Positions 29,206-40,025 of a stretch of DNA of 64,000 nt are shown piece by piece. The first letter of the stretch is position 1, and every line of letters begins with the position of its first letter. Source of the stretch: Osedax frankpressi (taxonomy: Eukaryota > Annelida > Polychaeta > Sabellida > Siboglinidae). The translations under genes were made by a program, and so were the position numbers. Location: assembly GCA_964035775.1 (NCBI GenBank), contig OZ038315.1, forward strand, positions 2,848,598 to 2,912,597, given 5' to 3'. The notes below the pieces were generated by a model, which saw only the letters and a program-made list of their open reading frames with translations, was not told the DNA's origin and searched no databases.

Positions 29206-29213
29206 TATAAAAA
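29206..29213 (+). promoter_or_regulatory. Candidate TATA box, micro-ORF copy C
   Basis: TATAAAAA lies 80 bp before the ATG at 29286, in the same relative place as in copy B and, inverted, copy D. Confidence 0.4.
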
Positions 29214-29285
29214 CGATAAATATTAAATTGTACAATCATATTCTATTTTTAAACATTTATTAACATTTTAGATATTAACAACATT

Positions 29286-29436
29286 ATGGTGATTATATCT
29301 GGTAAGTTAAATATATATATATATAATATTATTCAAAGTATAATAACATATAATTTTATTTTATTTTACAGGTATATCAGTAGTAATTTATTATGACTTT
29401 GAATTATGTATTGATTTGGATATTCCATTACCATAA
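29286..29436 (+). CDS. Repeat-borne spliced micro-ORF, copy C (26 aa)
   Basis: First exon 29286-29301 (ATG GTG ATT ATA TCT G), donor GTAAGT, 70-bp intron ending TTTTACAG, second exon 29372-29436 including stop. The peptide would start MVIISG, run through ISVVIYYDFELC and end IDLDIPLP: a hydrophobic N-terminal half then an acidic tail. The two exons join in phase, as in copy B. A second candidate first exon about 500 bp upstream (in copy D it reads ATG TTA CCA TTT ATT ATA G before GTAAGA) is also in phase. No known family is recognised, and transcription is untested. Confidence 0.35.
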
Positions 29437-30129
29437 ATATACACAAGCACCTCATTTCTGGTTAGTGACTATATAAATATATTATATATTTATTTTACTT
29501 TAATAAAATATAATATGGTGAATATTTAAATATTATTATTATTATTATATATTAGAAAATGTGTTCTTAATGTTTATTATTTATATGTAATAGTTATGAT
29601 AGATGGGTATATAATATTAATGCATCTACTTATATTTAGTATTATCTTTAATATAATTTAATATTATAATAACACTTACAGGTATCATTACATTCTCTAC
29701 AATGTGATATTATGCAATACTCGATTTACAACACAAAATATCATTTAATTATTTATTACGATGAACATCGTCATACAAGATTTTTTATAATATAATATAA
29801 AATATTGATTTATTTTATATTATCTGTTAAAATTTCAAATTAGAAAACTATGTAAAAATGCTAAAAAAGTGTTTTATAAGAGCTCATTATTTATCAATCT
29901 CAAGAAATATTTATCAATCTCAGATTTCTCCATTTGAAAATGAAAAAGATATCAATACATTAAATAATAGTAATAGTATCCATTAATAAAATTGTATTTG
30001 TTTTTTTTAATTAAAAAATTAACTTTCATTTTTATTTAGAACTACAAATATCATAGGATATGATTATCAATTATTTTTTTTTATTGTATACGCGATTGGT
30101 TTTACCGAAACATTTCTACTGATAATAAT

Positions 30130-30200
30130 CTATGAAAATGCCGAGAATCAGCAAGAAAGATAGAGCAAAAAAATAAGTCATAGAAATTTATAGACAAGTA
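30130..30200 (+). other. MPRISKK block shared by unit C and copy D
   Basis: ATG CCG AGA ATC AGC AAG AAA begins a short open frame here (MPRISKKDRAKK) and in inverted copy D near 7240 (MPRISKKRQIKKINHRNL). A short basic N-terminus of this kind resembles the start of some DNA transposon transposases, but nothing after it supports that. It may be all that remains of a transposon coding region in this repeat family. Confidence 0.3.
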
Positions 30201-31100
30201 TATATAATATTATTTATATATTGATTTATATTAATAAAATTAACAATTATTATAATATATTTTAAATTATAAAATAAATAAATTAAAATTAAAATTAAAT
30301 AAAATAAATTAAATAAAATTAAATTAAATAAATTAAAATTTCCGATTTTATTTCATAATTTTAAGTTATTATTTATACATAAATATTCATTAATACAATC
30401 AATATTGATTAACTTTGCTAATATAATAATGTAATATATTAATATTAATCTGTATTTCAAAATTATTTGCTATTTAATGTGATTATTGTGATTAATTTTA
30501 ACTAATAGTAATTTATAACTGTAATTTACACTAGTTAATATTTATTAGTATATATATTATTGGTAATATAGGATACTCCCAACATCACCAGTCATTAAAT
30601 ATATTAGGTTGAGGTTATTATCTCAGATTCTCAATCAGAGCTACAATCCACATCAAAATGACATTGAAAAATTGTAACATTATAATTATTATTGTTAGGC
30701 TATATTATTATTTTCATTATTATCACATTTCTTAATATTATCACATTTCTATATCTGCATAATATAATAAACTATTTAATTATATTTCTCATTATTTCAT
30801 TTTAAATCTTTAAAAAATCAATTAAAACTAAAATATATTGAAAAATGAATATAAAAAACTGTTCTCATATATTTGATAAACAATATGCTACTACTTTTTT
30901 TTAATTTAACGATTATTTTGAAAATGTCACCGTAGATATAGATATAAATAATAATATAAGAGTTTATAAATAAATTAATATGTTATATTGCCATTATATC
31001 ATTTTTATATTCAATTAATAGTTTTTGAACGTTGTCATATAAATTTGACAATATTGTGTCAATTTAAATAAAAACACTATTTTTTACATTGTAGATTTAT
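30201..31100. other. AT-rich stretch, no gene seen
   Basis: Contains short AAAT/TAAAAT-rich simple sequence near 30250-30345 and otherwise featureless AT-rich DNA. Confidence 0.6.
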
Positions 31101-31104
31101 TTGT

Positions 31105-31360
31105 AGCTGATCACCTTAAATATATATTGTCTCATTTTATCCACATCTATTTCAAAATTCTTCTCTAATATTTTCCATGCAGCCTGCAAAATATAATCAC
31201 AATATATTCTACACATTCAATAGTATACTGTTAAGATTATTATATTATATTTTAAATTTAATTACCTAATACAATTTTCGACATTATTTTTCATCCCATT
31301 CCAAAAATATCTTTCTTTAATTTTGTACAATGCCTTTTTTCTGATAAATTTTTCAAAATT
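31105..31360 (-). mobile_element. Integrase-like scrap, broken
   Basis: On the - strand the stretch near 31266-31345 reads KIKERYFWNGMKNNVENC, which resembles the end of the zinc-binding part of integrases from Gypsy/BEL-type LTR elements or Ginger-type DNA transposons. A neighbouring stretch (31115-31183) is also open and flanked by splice-like signals, but I cannot assign it. The piece is short, incomplete and clearly a fossil. The family assignment rests on one short motif. Confidence 0.3.
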
Positions 31361-31559
31361 TCTTAATATGTATATGTATATTACTTATTAATAATATGTA
31401 TATTAATTATTAATTTAAGTTTACATTTTTGAATCTAAATTTATATATTACATTGTAAATATATTATTAAAATATACATTACGTGCTAATTCTTTCATGA
31501 GTTTTAGACATAAACTACATATTGGGTCTGTAATTGGATAATACAGTCTTTTCTATAGA

Positions 31560-31890
31560 ATCAATCTTTGAGATTGGAGTAACAGGCATATTTCATGGTG
31601 GGAGTGAAAATACCGGATGTGAGTGAGTGATCAATTATGTGTTTATAATATGGAGAAGTAAATGATGAAAGGGGTCGAAGTAAGTAAAGTGGTATAGGAT
31701 CGAAGATACATGTGGATATAACAGATGAAAGAAGATTTTTAAGATGAACTGTAGAGGGAGTGTCAAATAAATTAAACGAAAATATGGGAAATATTATTGG
31801 TGGAGGTCTTTGGTAAGGAATTTATTATTGTTTGTACTTTTGTGTTAAATAAATCATCGAAGTTAAGTTGCATTGATAGAATTGGGAATA
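31560..31890 (-). mobile_element. Second L2/CR1-type LINE fragment
   Basis: Read on the - strand it gives LKNLLSSVISTCIFDPIPL and SGIFTPTMKYA, which align with NNLLLAVKSVCILDPIPL and SGTVPAHMKNA of the LINE at 13.3-15.6 kb. This is the region just before the first RT motifs. Only about 300 bp survive, and the frame is interrupted upstream. The second copy confirms that the family is dispersed in this genome. Confidence 0.8.
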
Positions 31891-33529
31891 AGATATATTG
31901 ATATAATTTAAAATAACTAAAAAATATTAATAATTATAACAATATTATATGTAAAAATGGCAATACATTTAATTCGTATTTCATTTCATATTGTCAAAAA
32001 TATAAAATGTAGCAAACGTTATAAATGTAATTGGTATTTCATTCCATGTCCTCTTTACACTAAATTTTAATTTTTTGTTGAATTTTGTAACTTATCTTTG
32101 ATTATATGATAAAAAAATTGTAATAATTTATAGAGTCATTATTCATTCTACAGTAAGATTAGTTGGTTTAAATTATGATTTAATGGAGTATTTAATTTAT
32201 AAAATAAAAGTATCCGTATATTTATGGGGGGCCATCCAGCAGAAAATATTAAAATAAAAAAATGATGTTAATTATTTTTTATTTCATAAATTGAAGTATT
32301 CATATGTTATAAATGTTATGTCAAAGTTTCAGAGTCAAAAGAACAATATAAAGGTATAAAACAAGAGTTTTCGTATAGGGCCTAATAAAATAATAATAAA
32401 ATAATAAAGTGAACAATTTATTTATTTCCTGTATAATTTTATATTTATATTTATATGATTATATACTATATAGTACTATATAGTACTATATATACATATA
32501 ATTGTATTTTATAAAATAAAAGTATCCATATATTTAAGTACTATATATACAGATAATTGTATTTTATAAATTAAATAGTGCATGCACTATCTCTATTATA
32601 ATTTATATTTGAAAGAAATAAATATCTAATACATAAACTATATATTAAATTTTAAAATTTAAGTATATTTAAAATTATTGTAGAAATATTAAGATTAATA
32701 ATATTTCATCATTAAAATGTAATTGTTACCATTAATATAAATAGTAGTATAAATATAGTAATAATAAAATGTATGTATCACTGTTTAACAATGTGTATAC
32801 ATGAATATATTGAATATATAATAATAGCTGTAGATAAGATTAGACATTCAGTTGAAGTCAAATGACCTGTTTCAGAATTATCATATTTATTTGAATTTAG
32901 TCGATTTAATCTCGAATTTAATTATTTGAAGTTTATGTTATAAATATTTATAATAAACAATGTGTTGGCTAGAACAATATTTTATTATTCTGCAAACTCT
33001 AGTTATCTTAAGATAATAATAACTCAAGTTATTTCAATAAATTTCTTTTTAACAATATATTCAAATAATCCCAATACATACTAATATATTTTATAAGTGC
33101 GATAAATACATATATTTCATACCATTATTCTAATACTACTAATATCGTATATTCTAATATATCATAGCCTTACTTACGCACTGTAAATGAATTATGGTCT
33201 ATTGTCAATAGTAGTATTAGCAAAGTATGCCATTTTTTTTAGCTAATATTTTACATTAGTCATTACTCATTCATTGACTGTATACCCTACAATATGTCAA
33301 GTACGTATAATTCGTAATTCACTGTTATTAACAATGAATACATATTAATGATAGACATAGATTATAATAGGAAAAAGAAAAGTTCATATTTAAGATTAAA
33401 AAAATAATCAATTCAGTAAAATAAAATAAATAATGATTCTAAAATAAAATATTTATATCAAATCAATTATTATATAAAAGTTATTCTAGATTGTAATCAT
33501 TAAATATCAATATACGCGTATTACGTGCA
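31891..33529. other. AT-rich stretch, no gene seen
   Basis: No coding region or array recognised. One short near-duplication is present near 32505-32575 (the TAAAAGTATCC...ATTGTATTTTATAAA segment occurs twice around 32205-32575). Confidence 0.5.
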
Positions 33530-33960
33530 TATTACGGATTACGATTAATATGAAGTTCCGCTATAACGTAGAAGCTGGCGAGTCTACAACACTTCTACAC
33601 TACTGTTACTATGTCAAAATAGCAACAGCGAACGGCCGCCACCTCGTATAGCCATGCTGCCAGGTTTACATGTATCATACTTCTGATGTCCGGGTCCGAG
33701 CCCATCTACCCTCGCCTACCCGACGTACAGGTTAAGGGCTTGCCGGCAGACCTACATCCTATTACAATAGAAACATACCAACCGCGCAAGTTCTCAGCGT
33801 AAATGACCTCGGTGCAAGAACTTAGACTTGCGGACTAGAGTTGTAATAATTTAACTACTAATCGTGAATCAGTTAAGCTGACGCAACAGCACTGTTGGAT
33901 TAACGGTTAAATCTTCGAAAGCGGGGCAGGTTATGATGACAAAAATCGGAATAATCGGCT
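33530..33960. other. GC-rich island with hairpins, unknown nature
   Basis: Composition rises abruptly to near 50% G+C. Two hairpins are visible: CTGTTACTAT/ATAGCAACAG at 33603-33612 and 33619-33628 with a 6-nt loop (one G-T pair), and GTAGAAG/CTTCTAC just before it. GGTTAAGGGCTTGCC and GGGTCCGAGCCC lie further along. No open frame of note and no tRNA cloverleaf fits. It could be a repeat-element end, a structured RNA or a regulatory island. Confidence 0.45.
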
Positions 33961-34391
33961 AAATAATTACGAATATTACGAAAAAAAGAAAGTATATGAA
34001 AAGAAAAATCTTATGGATGATATGACTGACCTATAATTGAATAGTTGCGATCAGAATTACGTAAGGATTTACAAATCTCTTGGAGATATCGGAATCGCCA
34101 TCGTTATCATCGCAGGTCTCAAGGTATAACTTTAGCATTCTAGTTTAACCAACTTTCCGCAGGGATATGTTGAAAAGAATGAGTTGTATACATAGTAGTA
34201 TACAACAAAAAAACCTGTATAGGGTTTAATAGTTTCTAATTAATAACGATTATATATATATATAGTAAAAAATGTTAACAATACTATTTATTAATACTCA
34301 ATTAATTGAAATATTGTAAGATTATTAATAATGAAATATAATTAATTTTTTATATATCATGATATAATCATATATATATTATATATAATAG

Positions 34392-34425
<34 letters not shown>

Positions 34426-36050
34426 TAACATACTCATATTGCCTAAATTCCCAACAAATTCGCAATATTAACTTAACTATATTGTGAGTTGATGAAATGT
34501 TCAAATTTTCAATTATTAAATAATTAAAGTATTTATTAAGAATATGTATGATATTGCTTTGCTAATAAATCATTTAGTTAATATTGTCATTTAGATGAAA
34601 TAAATCAGATTTGTCCAACGGATCTTCTTTACAAGAAAATGTGGAGGTTTCCTGGAAAATATTAATACCGATGACTACCAAACAAAAATCTAAATACTCT
34701 TGTAATAAATACATGTAAGTTTACCGGAAACATGGGAGACGTCGGTTTGTTCGATATTACGCAACACGTTACGACTATCTTTTCACGTATATAACTAAAT
34801 ATAGGTATGATTATATATACATTATATATATATTATTTTTTATTTTGATTTATTGACACATACCTAAAATTGAAATTAATAATTAATATTTTTATATATT
34901 ACTAATGAAAATGGTAACTTAAGATAATAATAACCTGTTATTTAAAATTTATTGTTCTTTAATTTACATGATAAAATATTTTAATTTATTTTGAAATAAA
35001 TGAATAATTATTAATACAATGTTGTCGGGTATGTTATGATTATTAATGATCTATTTGCATTATGATGCCTTGCAAAAGTTAGATCACCAATGCATTGTTT
35101 CTGACAAAACCACATCTCTAATGTACAAACTCATGTAATTATTATAATATTGATTTGATTTTTAATAATTCGACCACTAATTAATATAATTAAATATATT
35201 AATTAATTGTTAATATATAATAAAAAATACTAACATATTCCAAATAGAATTTTGACATAATAATTTATTATTCAGCTTAATCAGCTTCAAATGGTCAGTA
35301 ATAGGTATGTTAAATTTGAGGCTATTACTATTTCTTCTCCTTTCTTCCAATAATTCTCCCATATATATAGGTTCAATACCTTGTTCTATATAAAATAACA
35401 AATAATTGTATAAATATAACTTGGTAGTAAATATATTATAATATGTGATGGGAGGGAGGGAAGGAGGGAGAGAGAGATTTTTGATTAATGAGTTAATTTT
35501 CTAATTATTTATTTTATGTTATGATATTAATTATAGTATTCATTATTTATTAGTTAATTGTAAGATTATTACAGAGTTAATATAATTTTTTTAGTGTTAA
35601 TATAGATTAATAGAGGTTAATTTTCATGTATGAGTGACTCAAATGTAGGAATAGTAGCGTTACATTTAGTAGTATAATAAAGGTAAAATAACAAGTCAGA
35701 GATTGTATATAGCCTTATTGCGTATATATGTATACATCTTTATTTGATTTTTAACTACTAATTATAATATATTATATAAAATAATACAAACTAGAAATAA
35801 TATCGGCCATCTTAGATATTTTTTCTTTTAAATTTGTAAATTCATTACTAAAGTACGGATGATTCATCTCTTGCTTTTTAAAATAAGATCTAGTTTCTCA
35901 TCTAATATTATGATTATCTAATATAGATTATATATAGATTATAGTGTTTTTGATTTTTTATGGAGACGTAATATGATATCCATTATATTGATTGACTGAC
36001 TGATCTAATGGCATCACTCCATTATTGATCATATTGCCAACTCGTTGAAA
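33961..36050. other. Mostly AT-rich; a few exon-like pieces of low confidence
   Basis: Holds a moderately GC-rich tail (34030-34130), a short frame MGDVGLFDITQHV at 34730, and a - strand open frame at 35245-35382. That frame (EQGIEPIYMGELLEERRRN...) is preceded by TTTTATATAG and followed by GTTAGT, so it could be an exon, but it matches no family I know. A G-quadruplex-capable run lies at 35450-35468. Confidence 0.35.
35450..35468 (+). other. G-quadruplex-capable run
   Basis: Four GGG runs (35450-35452, 35454-35456, 35458-35460, 35466-35468) with loops of 1, 1 and 5 nt meet the usual four-tract rule. It is isolated in AT-rich DNA. Confidence 0.8.
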
Positions 36051-36062
36051 TAGGAGGACACT

Positions 36063-36190
36063 TGTAACCTCTAACTACTGTTTTTGTAACTAAAGTTACA
36101 TTTGTTACCTCTAACTACTGTTTTTGTAACTAAGGTTACATTTGTAACCTCTAACTACTATTTTTGTACCTAAAGTTACACTTTAAACCT
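36063..36190. repeat. Short tandem repeat, about 40-bp unit
   Basis: Three copies of a unit containing AACCTCTAACTACTGTTTTT and GTAACTAAAGTTACA. Each unit includes the small palindrome GTAACTAAAGTTAC. Confidence 0.85.
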
Positions 36191-36577
36191 ATTTGTAACT
36201 AATAAATTGTAGCCTGGGCAACTAATTAATTTGAAGAATATGTTGTCCCTTTCTGTTATTATCGTATATTTATATTTGTTACTTATTTTGTTTTATTACA
36301 ATTTTTGTATTATTATTTCCGTTACTACTTTTTACTTCTTTACATTTACTATATTTTATGATCACCACCAGGAAAATTACTTAATACACTTGGCGTTTTC
36401 ATTCTCCATAATTTTATCTATACTCTGATATATCAATATATATAATTACCAATGTATTTGTAAATAAATTGTGAAATAGTAAAAAGATATAAAAATATTT
36501 CAAAACATATACCATTCATTTACACATACATACAAACACATACATATAAATACACAAACACACATACACAGACATAT

Positions 36578-36614
<37 letters not shown>

Positions 36615-36780
36615 CAGCTATTCCAAATAATCGTGATTCATATGTAATGATATGATATGATTCATAAGTAATGATATGAGATGTTCATTACGAATTATGA
36701 AGTATATCCATTAATTGGTGTGCCTTTCATAATATATATTTAAACTGTATATTTTAATTCATCTATTGTATATATTTCTG
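36191..36780. other. AT-rich stretch with CA/TA microsatellite
   Basis: The 65-codon frame at 36231-36428 is a hydrophobic low-complexity translation without family resemblance. A (CA)n then (TA)n run lies at about 36520-36612. Confidence 0.55.
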
Positions 36781-36814
36781 TGTGTACAAGTATAATATAT
36801 AAATATAAAAACAA

Positions 36815-37390
36815 TATACAATATGCAATACACACTATAATATCACATATGCATATAACATACTATAATATCACATATGCAATACAAACTATAATATCAC
36901 ATATGCAATACACACTATATTATCACATATGCAATATACACTATAATATCATATATGCAATACACACTATAATATCACATATGCAATATACACTATAATA
37001 TCACATATGCAATATACACTATAATATCACATATGCAATATACACTATAATATCATATATGCAATACACACTATAATATCACATATGCAATACACACTAT
37101 AATATAACATATGCAATACACACTATAATATCACATATGCAATACACACTATAATATAACATATACAATACACACTATAATATCACATATGTAATACACA
37201 CTATAATATCACATATTCAATATACACTATAATATCACATATGTATATAACATACTATAATATCACATATGCAATACACACTATAATATCACATATGCAA
37301 TATACACTATAATATCACATATGCAATACACACTATGATATCACATATGCAATACCCACTATAATATCACATATGTATATAATACACTAG
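36815..37390. repeat. 26-bp tandem array with CATATG palindrome
   Basis: About 22 copies of a unit made of TATAATATCACATATGCAAT plus ACACAC, with small variants (GCAATATACAC, GTATATAACAT). Each unit contains CATATG. The frame at 36780-36998 is a translation of this array. Confidence 0.93.
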
Positions 37391-37726
37391 TTTCGAATTT
37401 TTATTAGTTGACTAATTTCCTATTGCATAATAATTATGATACTTATTTATACTTAGTACCATTAGTAGTGATATATGTACACTACATCCCTTAATATTAC
37501 CGTAATCTTTCCAGTTATTACCGTTATATGTTGCAGAAAACATCGATAGATGAATATGTTTACAAATGTATCCCAATTTAATTAATTAATTAATAATTCA
37601 GTAATTAATACACATATTATTATTTCATAGTGCCTGCGTTTTTTTGAGATTTCAAAATTATATATATATCAATTTCTGATTGGTTGTTAATATAAAACTA
37701 GTATTAGACTGTATTTGACGTCTCTC

Positions 37727-37786
<60 letters not shown>

Positions 37787-39900
37787 AATTTAGTATTATT
37801 ATACTTCCAAATATTTATATTAATATTATATAATAATAATTTATTAAAGAATGAAATAATGATTTAATTTAATAAATAATTAAATAATATTTTATTTAAT
37901 TCAATTAAACATATATTTTTAAAATGCATTAAGTTTTAATTTTATTGATATACATTAAAATATAAAATTAATATATAATTATTAATTCTATTAATTTTAT
38001 TATAAACTATGTGGTATATTAATTATTATTATATTCAACTAACTATTAAAATAAACTAGAATTGAAAATTAAATAATTATATATAAAAAAAATTATAAGA
38101 ACATTTGTATTTCATAAAATAATTTGAGTTGTAACTTTTATTAATTTTAATGAATACTTAAAATTATGTTAATTTTGTATACTAGTTTAATATTATTAAA
38201 TAATAAAAGTATATATTACAGTACAAATAATAAACCGTAAATATTACACACTGTACAAATAATTTGTAATTGTTGTTTGGGATATATTGATATTATATAT
38301 TGTATAAAAATAGTATTACAAATTTATAATAACTAATTTAAATTATATTAAATTGCATTCAATATGAAATAAAGTTGTTTATATGTCAAAATGAATATTT
38401 AAATGTGACAATCAACTTTTAAAACTAGTCCTGATTTTTGTATTTGTAATAATCAATTTAAAAAAAATTTTTAAATGTAAAATAATATATAAGATTTTTT
38501 ACATATTTAAAACCAATACTTTGAACTGAATTTTTAGTATGTTATATAACATTACATATAGAATACATATTTTCTTAAAAATTAATTTTTATTCTTAAAA
38601 TGTTATATTATATTGTATATATAAATAGCATGTATAAAACATTGAATATTTAAATTTATATTTAATATATCTTCATGCATCAATTTTAATACTATACCAT
38701 TTCGAAAGATAATCTATACCATATTATAGATGATTTTATTATCAATAAAATATATATAGCATGAATTACATAAAATAAATATATAACAATGTAAAAACAT
38801 AATTTATAAACAATATCAAATTTCTTAAAATCACGAAATATTGTTGTCATTTAAAGGTAATAAAAAAATATCCGTTATCATGTAAAGGGTTAATATTAAA
38901 TAATATTAAAAAATAGTACCATAAGAAAATTCTATAAGAGTATTGTAATTATAATAATTTAATTTAAAAAATATGTTAAAATAATAATATATATATTTAT
39001 ACAGAATGTATAATGAAAATATATGTAAAGAATATAAATATTCAATTTTCTCAACATACAATTCAATGGCATTACTGGCAAGGATGGCATTACTGGCATA
39101 TTAATGACATATTTCACAACAAAATTGACAATACTGTCTATAGAATTGATGATAAGGATAATGCAAATAATAAAGATAATTAATACGGAAATAAAAATAA
39201 TACAGACAATATACAAATATATTGAATATAAATATAATGCGGAAAATAACAAATATTTAAACAGACTGTGAAATATTTTATATGAAAAATAAAATAAAAT
39301 CGCAATAAATTGAATAAAAAAAAGCCTTAACAACTTAAAATCAAATAAGCGAAGAAATACTTGCGGACGCATTATTTACTCTACAATACAAAACGTGTGA
39401 AAATAACAAATATTTAACAAACAATGTAATATTTCAAATATAAAATAAAATAAAATCACGAAAACGGACATTAACTAATGACATAATTATTGAAGACCCG
39501 TCTAAGCACAGAATAGATACCTACAGATTGACCTACATGAACAGTGAATATGTTAATATGATAATATAATATCATATCATTTTCTAAATATTCGGTGTTC
39601 ATTAATCTATAAATGTAACAATAAAGTCATTAATTATCAGTAAATAGTATTTCTGTAACTTCGAATATTTTATTTCAGTAAATATCTATAATTCGTGCAG
39701 TCTAATTCATGGTAATCTCCTTATGTAGTCTTTTAAGTATTTAACTAAACAGTTTACTATCCGCGGATGTTTACATTAATGGCTGCCGTTTCATCATCGA
39801 TATTAAGTTCGCTGTTTATGTATGTAAATGGTATATTTAAAAGTAAAATAGTATATTTATCTTGAAAGGTCGGTTCATTTTTCGTGTATATTAAGTAGGT
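37391..39900. other. AT-rich stretch, no gene seen
   Basis: Contains a long (AT)n run at about 37729-37782. A - strand frame at 38959-39372 (137 codons) is hydrophobic and built from A/T-only codons. Part of it comes from a repeated GGCATTACTGGCA pair (about 39066-39101), and a related segment is locally duplicated about 155 bp apart near 39240 and 39395. I do not regard it as a gene. Confidence 0.5.
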
Positions 39901-39917
39901 TTTGTTTCTTATTAATC

Positions 39918-40025
39918 ATGCTATCTAAAGATCTTACTATAGAGGGTTTACAGAATGCAGTTTCAGATCATATATTATTCCTTCATAATGAAACTTTGGA
40001 GAACTTTGTCTATGCGAAACCTTAA
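39918..40025 (+). CDS. Small open frame, unknown, low confidence
   Basis: ATG at 39918 opens 35 codons beginning MLSKDLTIEGLQNAVSDH and ending FVYAKP. Codon use is less A/T-biased than the surroundings. The opposite strand of the same island is also open: from about 40190 down to 39948, with a KKKKSDDD stretch and ending SVNPL. Which strand, if either, is coding cannot be decided. A further + strand frame at about 40325-40437 (CLCPQISIFIDDEP...) lies downstream. The island as a whole may be a broken gene or mobile element, or a small exon cluster. Confidence 0.2.
   Translation: MLSKDLTIEGLQNAVSDHILFLHNETLENFVYAKP

Larger units (their letters stand above)
28444..30200 (+). repeat. Tandem large repeat unit C (partial)
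   Basis: Third direct copy, matching inverted copy D particularly well: the CGGGTTATAGTTTTCA block at about 28471, the block with ACTAAGGAGAAAT near 28735, the TATA at 29206, exon blocks at 29286 and 29372, the TTACAG site at about 29680 and the MPRISKK block near 30139. It stops matching near 30200. Relative to D it has an extra segment of about 350 bp between the last acceptor-like site and the MPRISKK block. Confidence 0.8.

Noticed and set aside
33680-33760. tRNA-like B-box string GGGTCCGAGCCC
   Set aside because: The neighbouring bases cannot pair as a T-arm and no acceptor or anticodon arm fits.
34730-34792. MGDVGLFDITQHV as a possible chimaerin N-terminus
   Set aside because: The likeness to MALTLFDTDEY of alpha2-chimaerin is only a few residues, there is no good donor, and the KSYLYQLQ segment expected next was not found.
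36815-37390. CRISPR-like regular array
   Set aside because: The units are contiguous with no unique spacers, and the DNA is eukaryotic. The same holds for the 41-, 29- and 18-bp arrays.
38959-39372. 137-codon minus-strand hydrophobic frame
   Set aside because: A/T-only codons, no family resemblance and partly built from a local duplication; long hydrophobic frames are expected by chance in such DNA.
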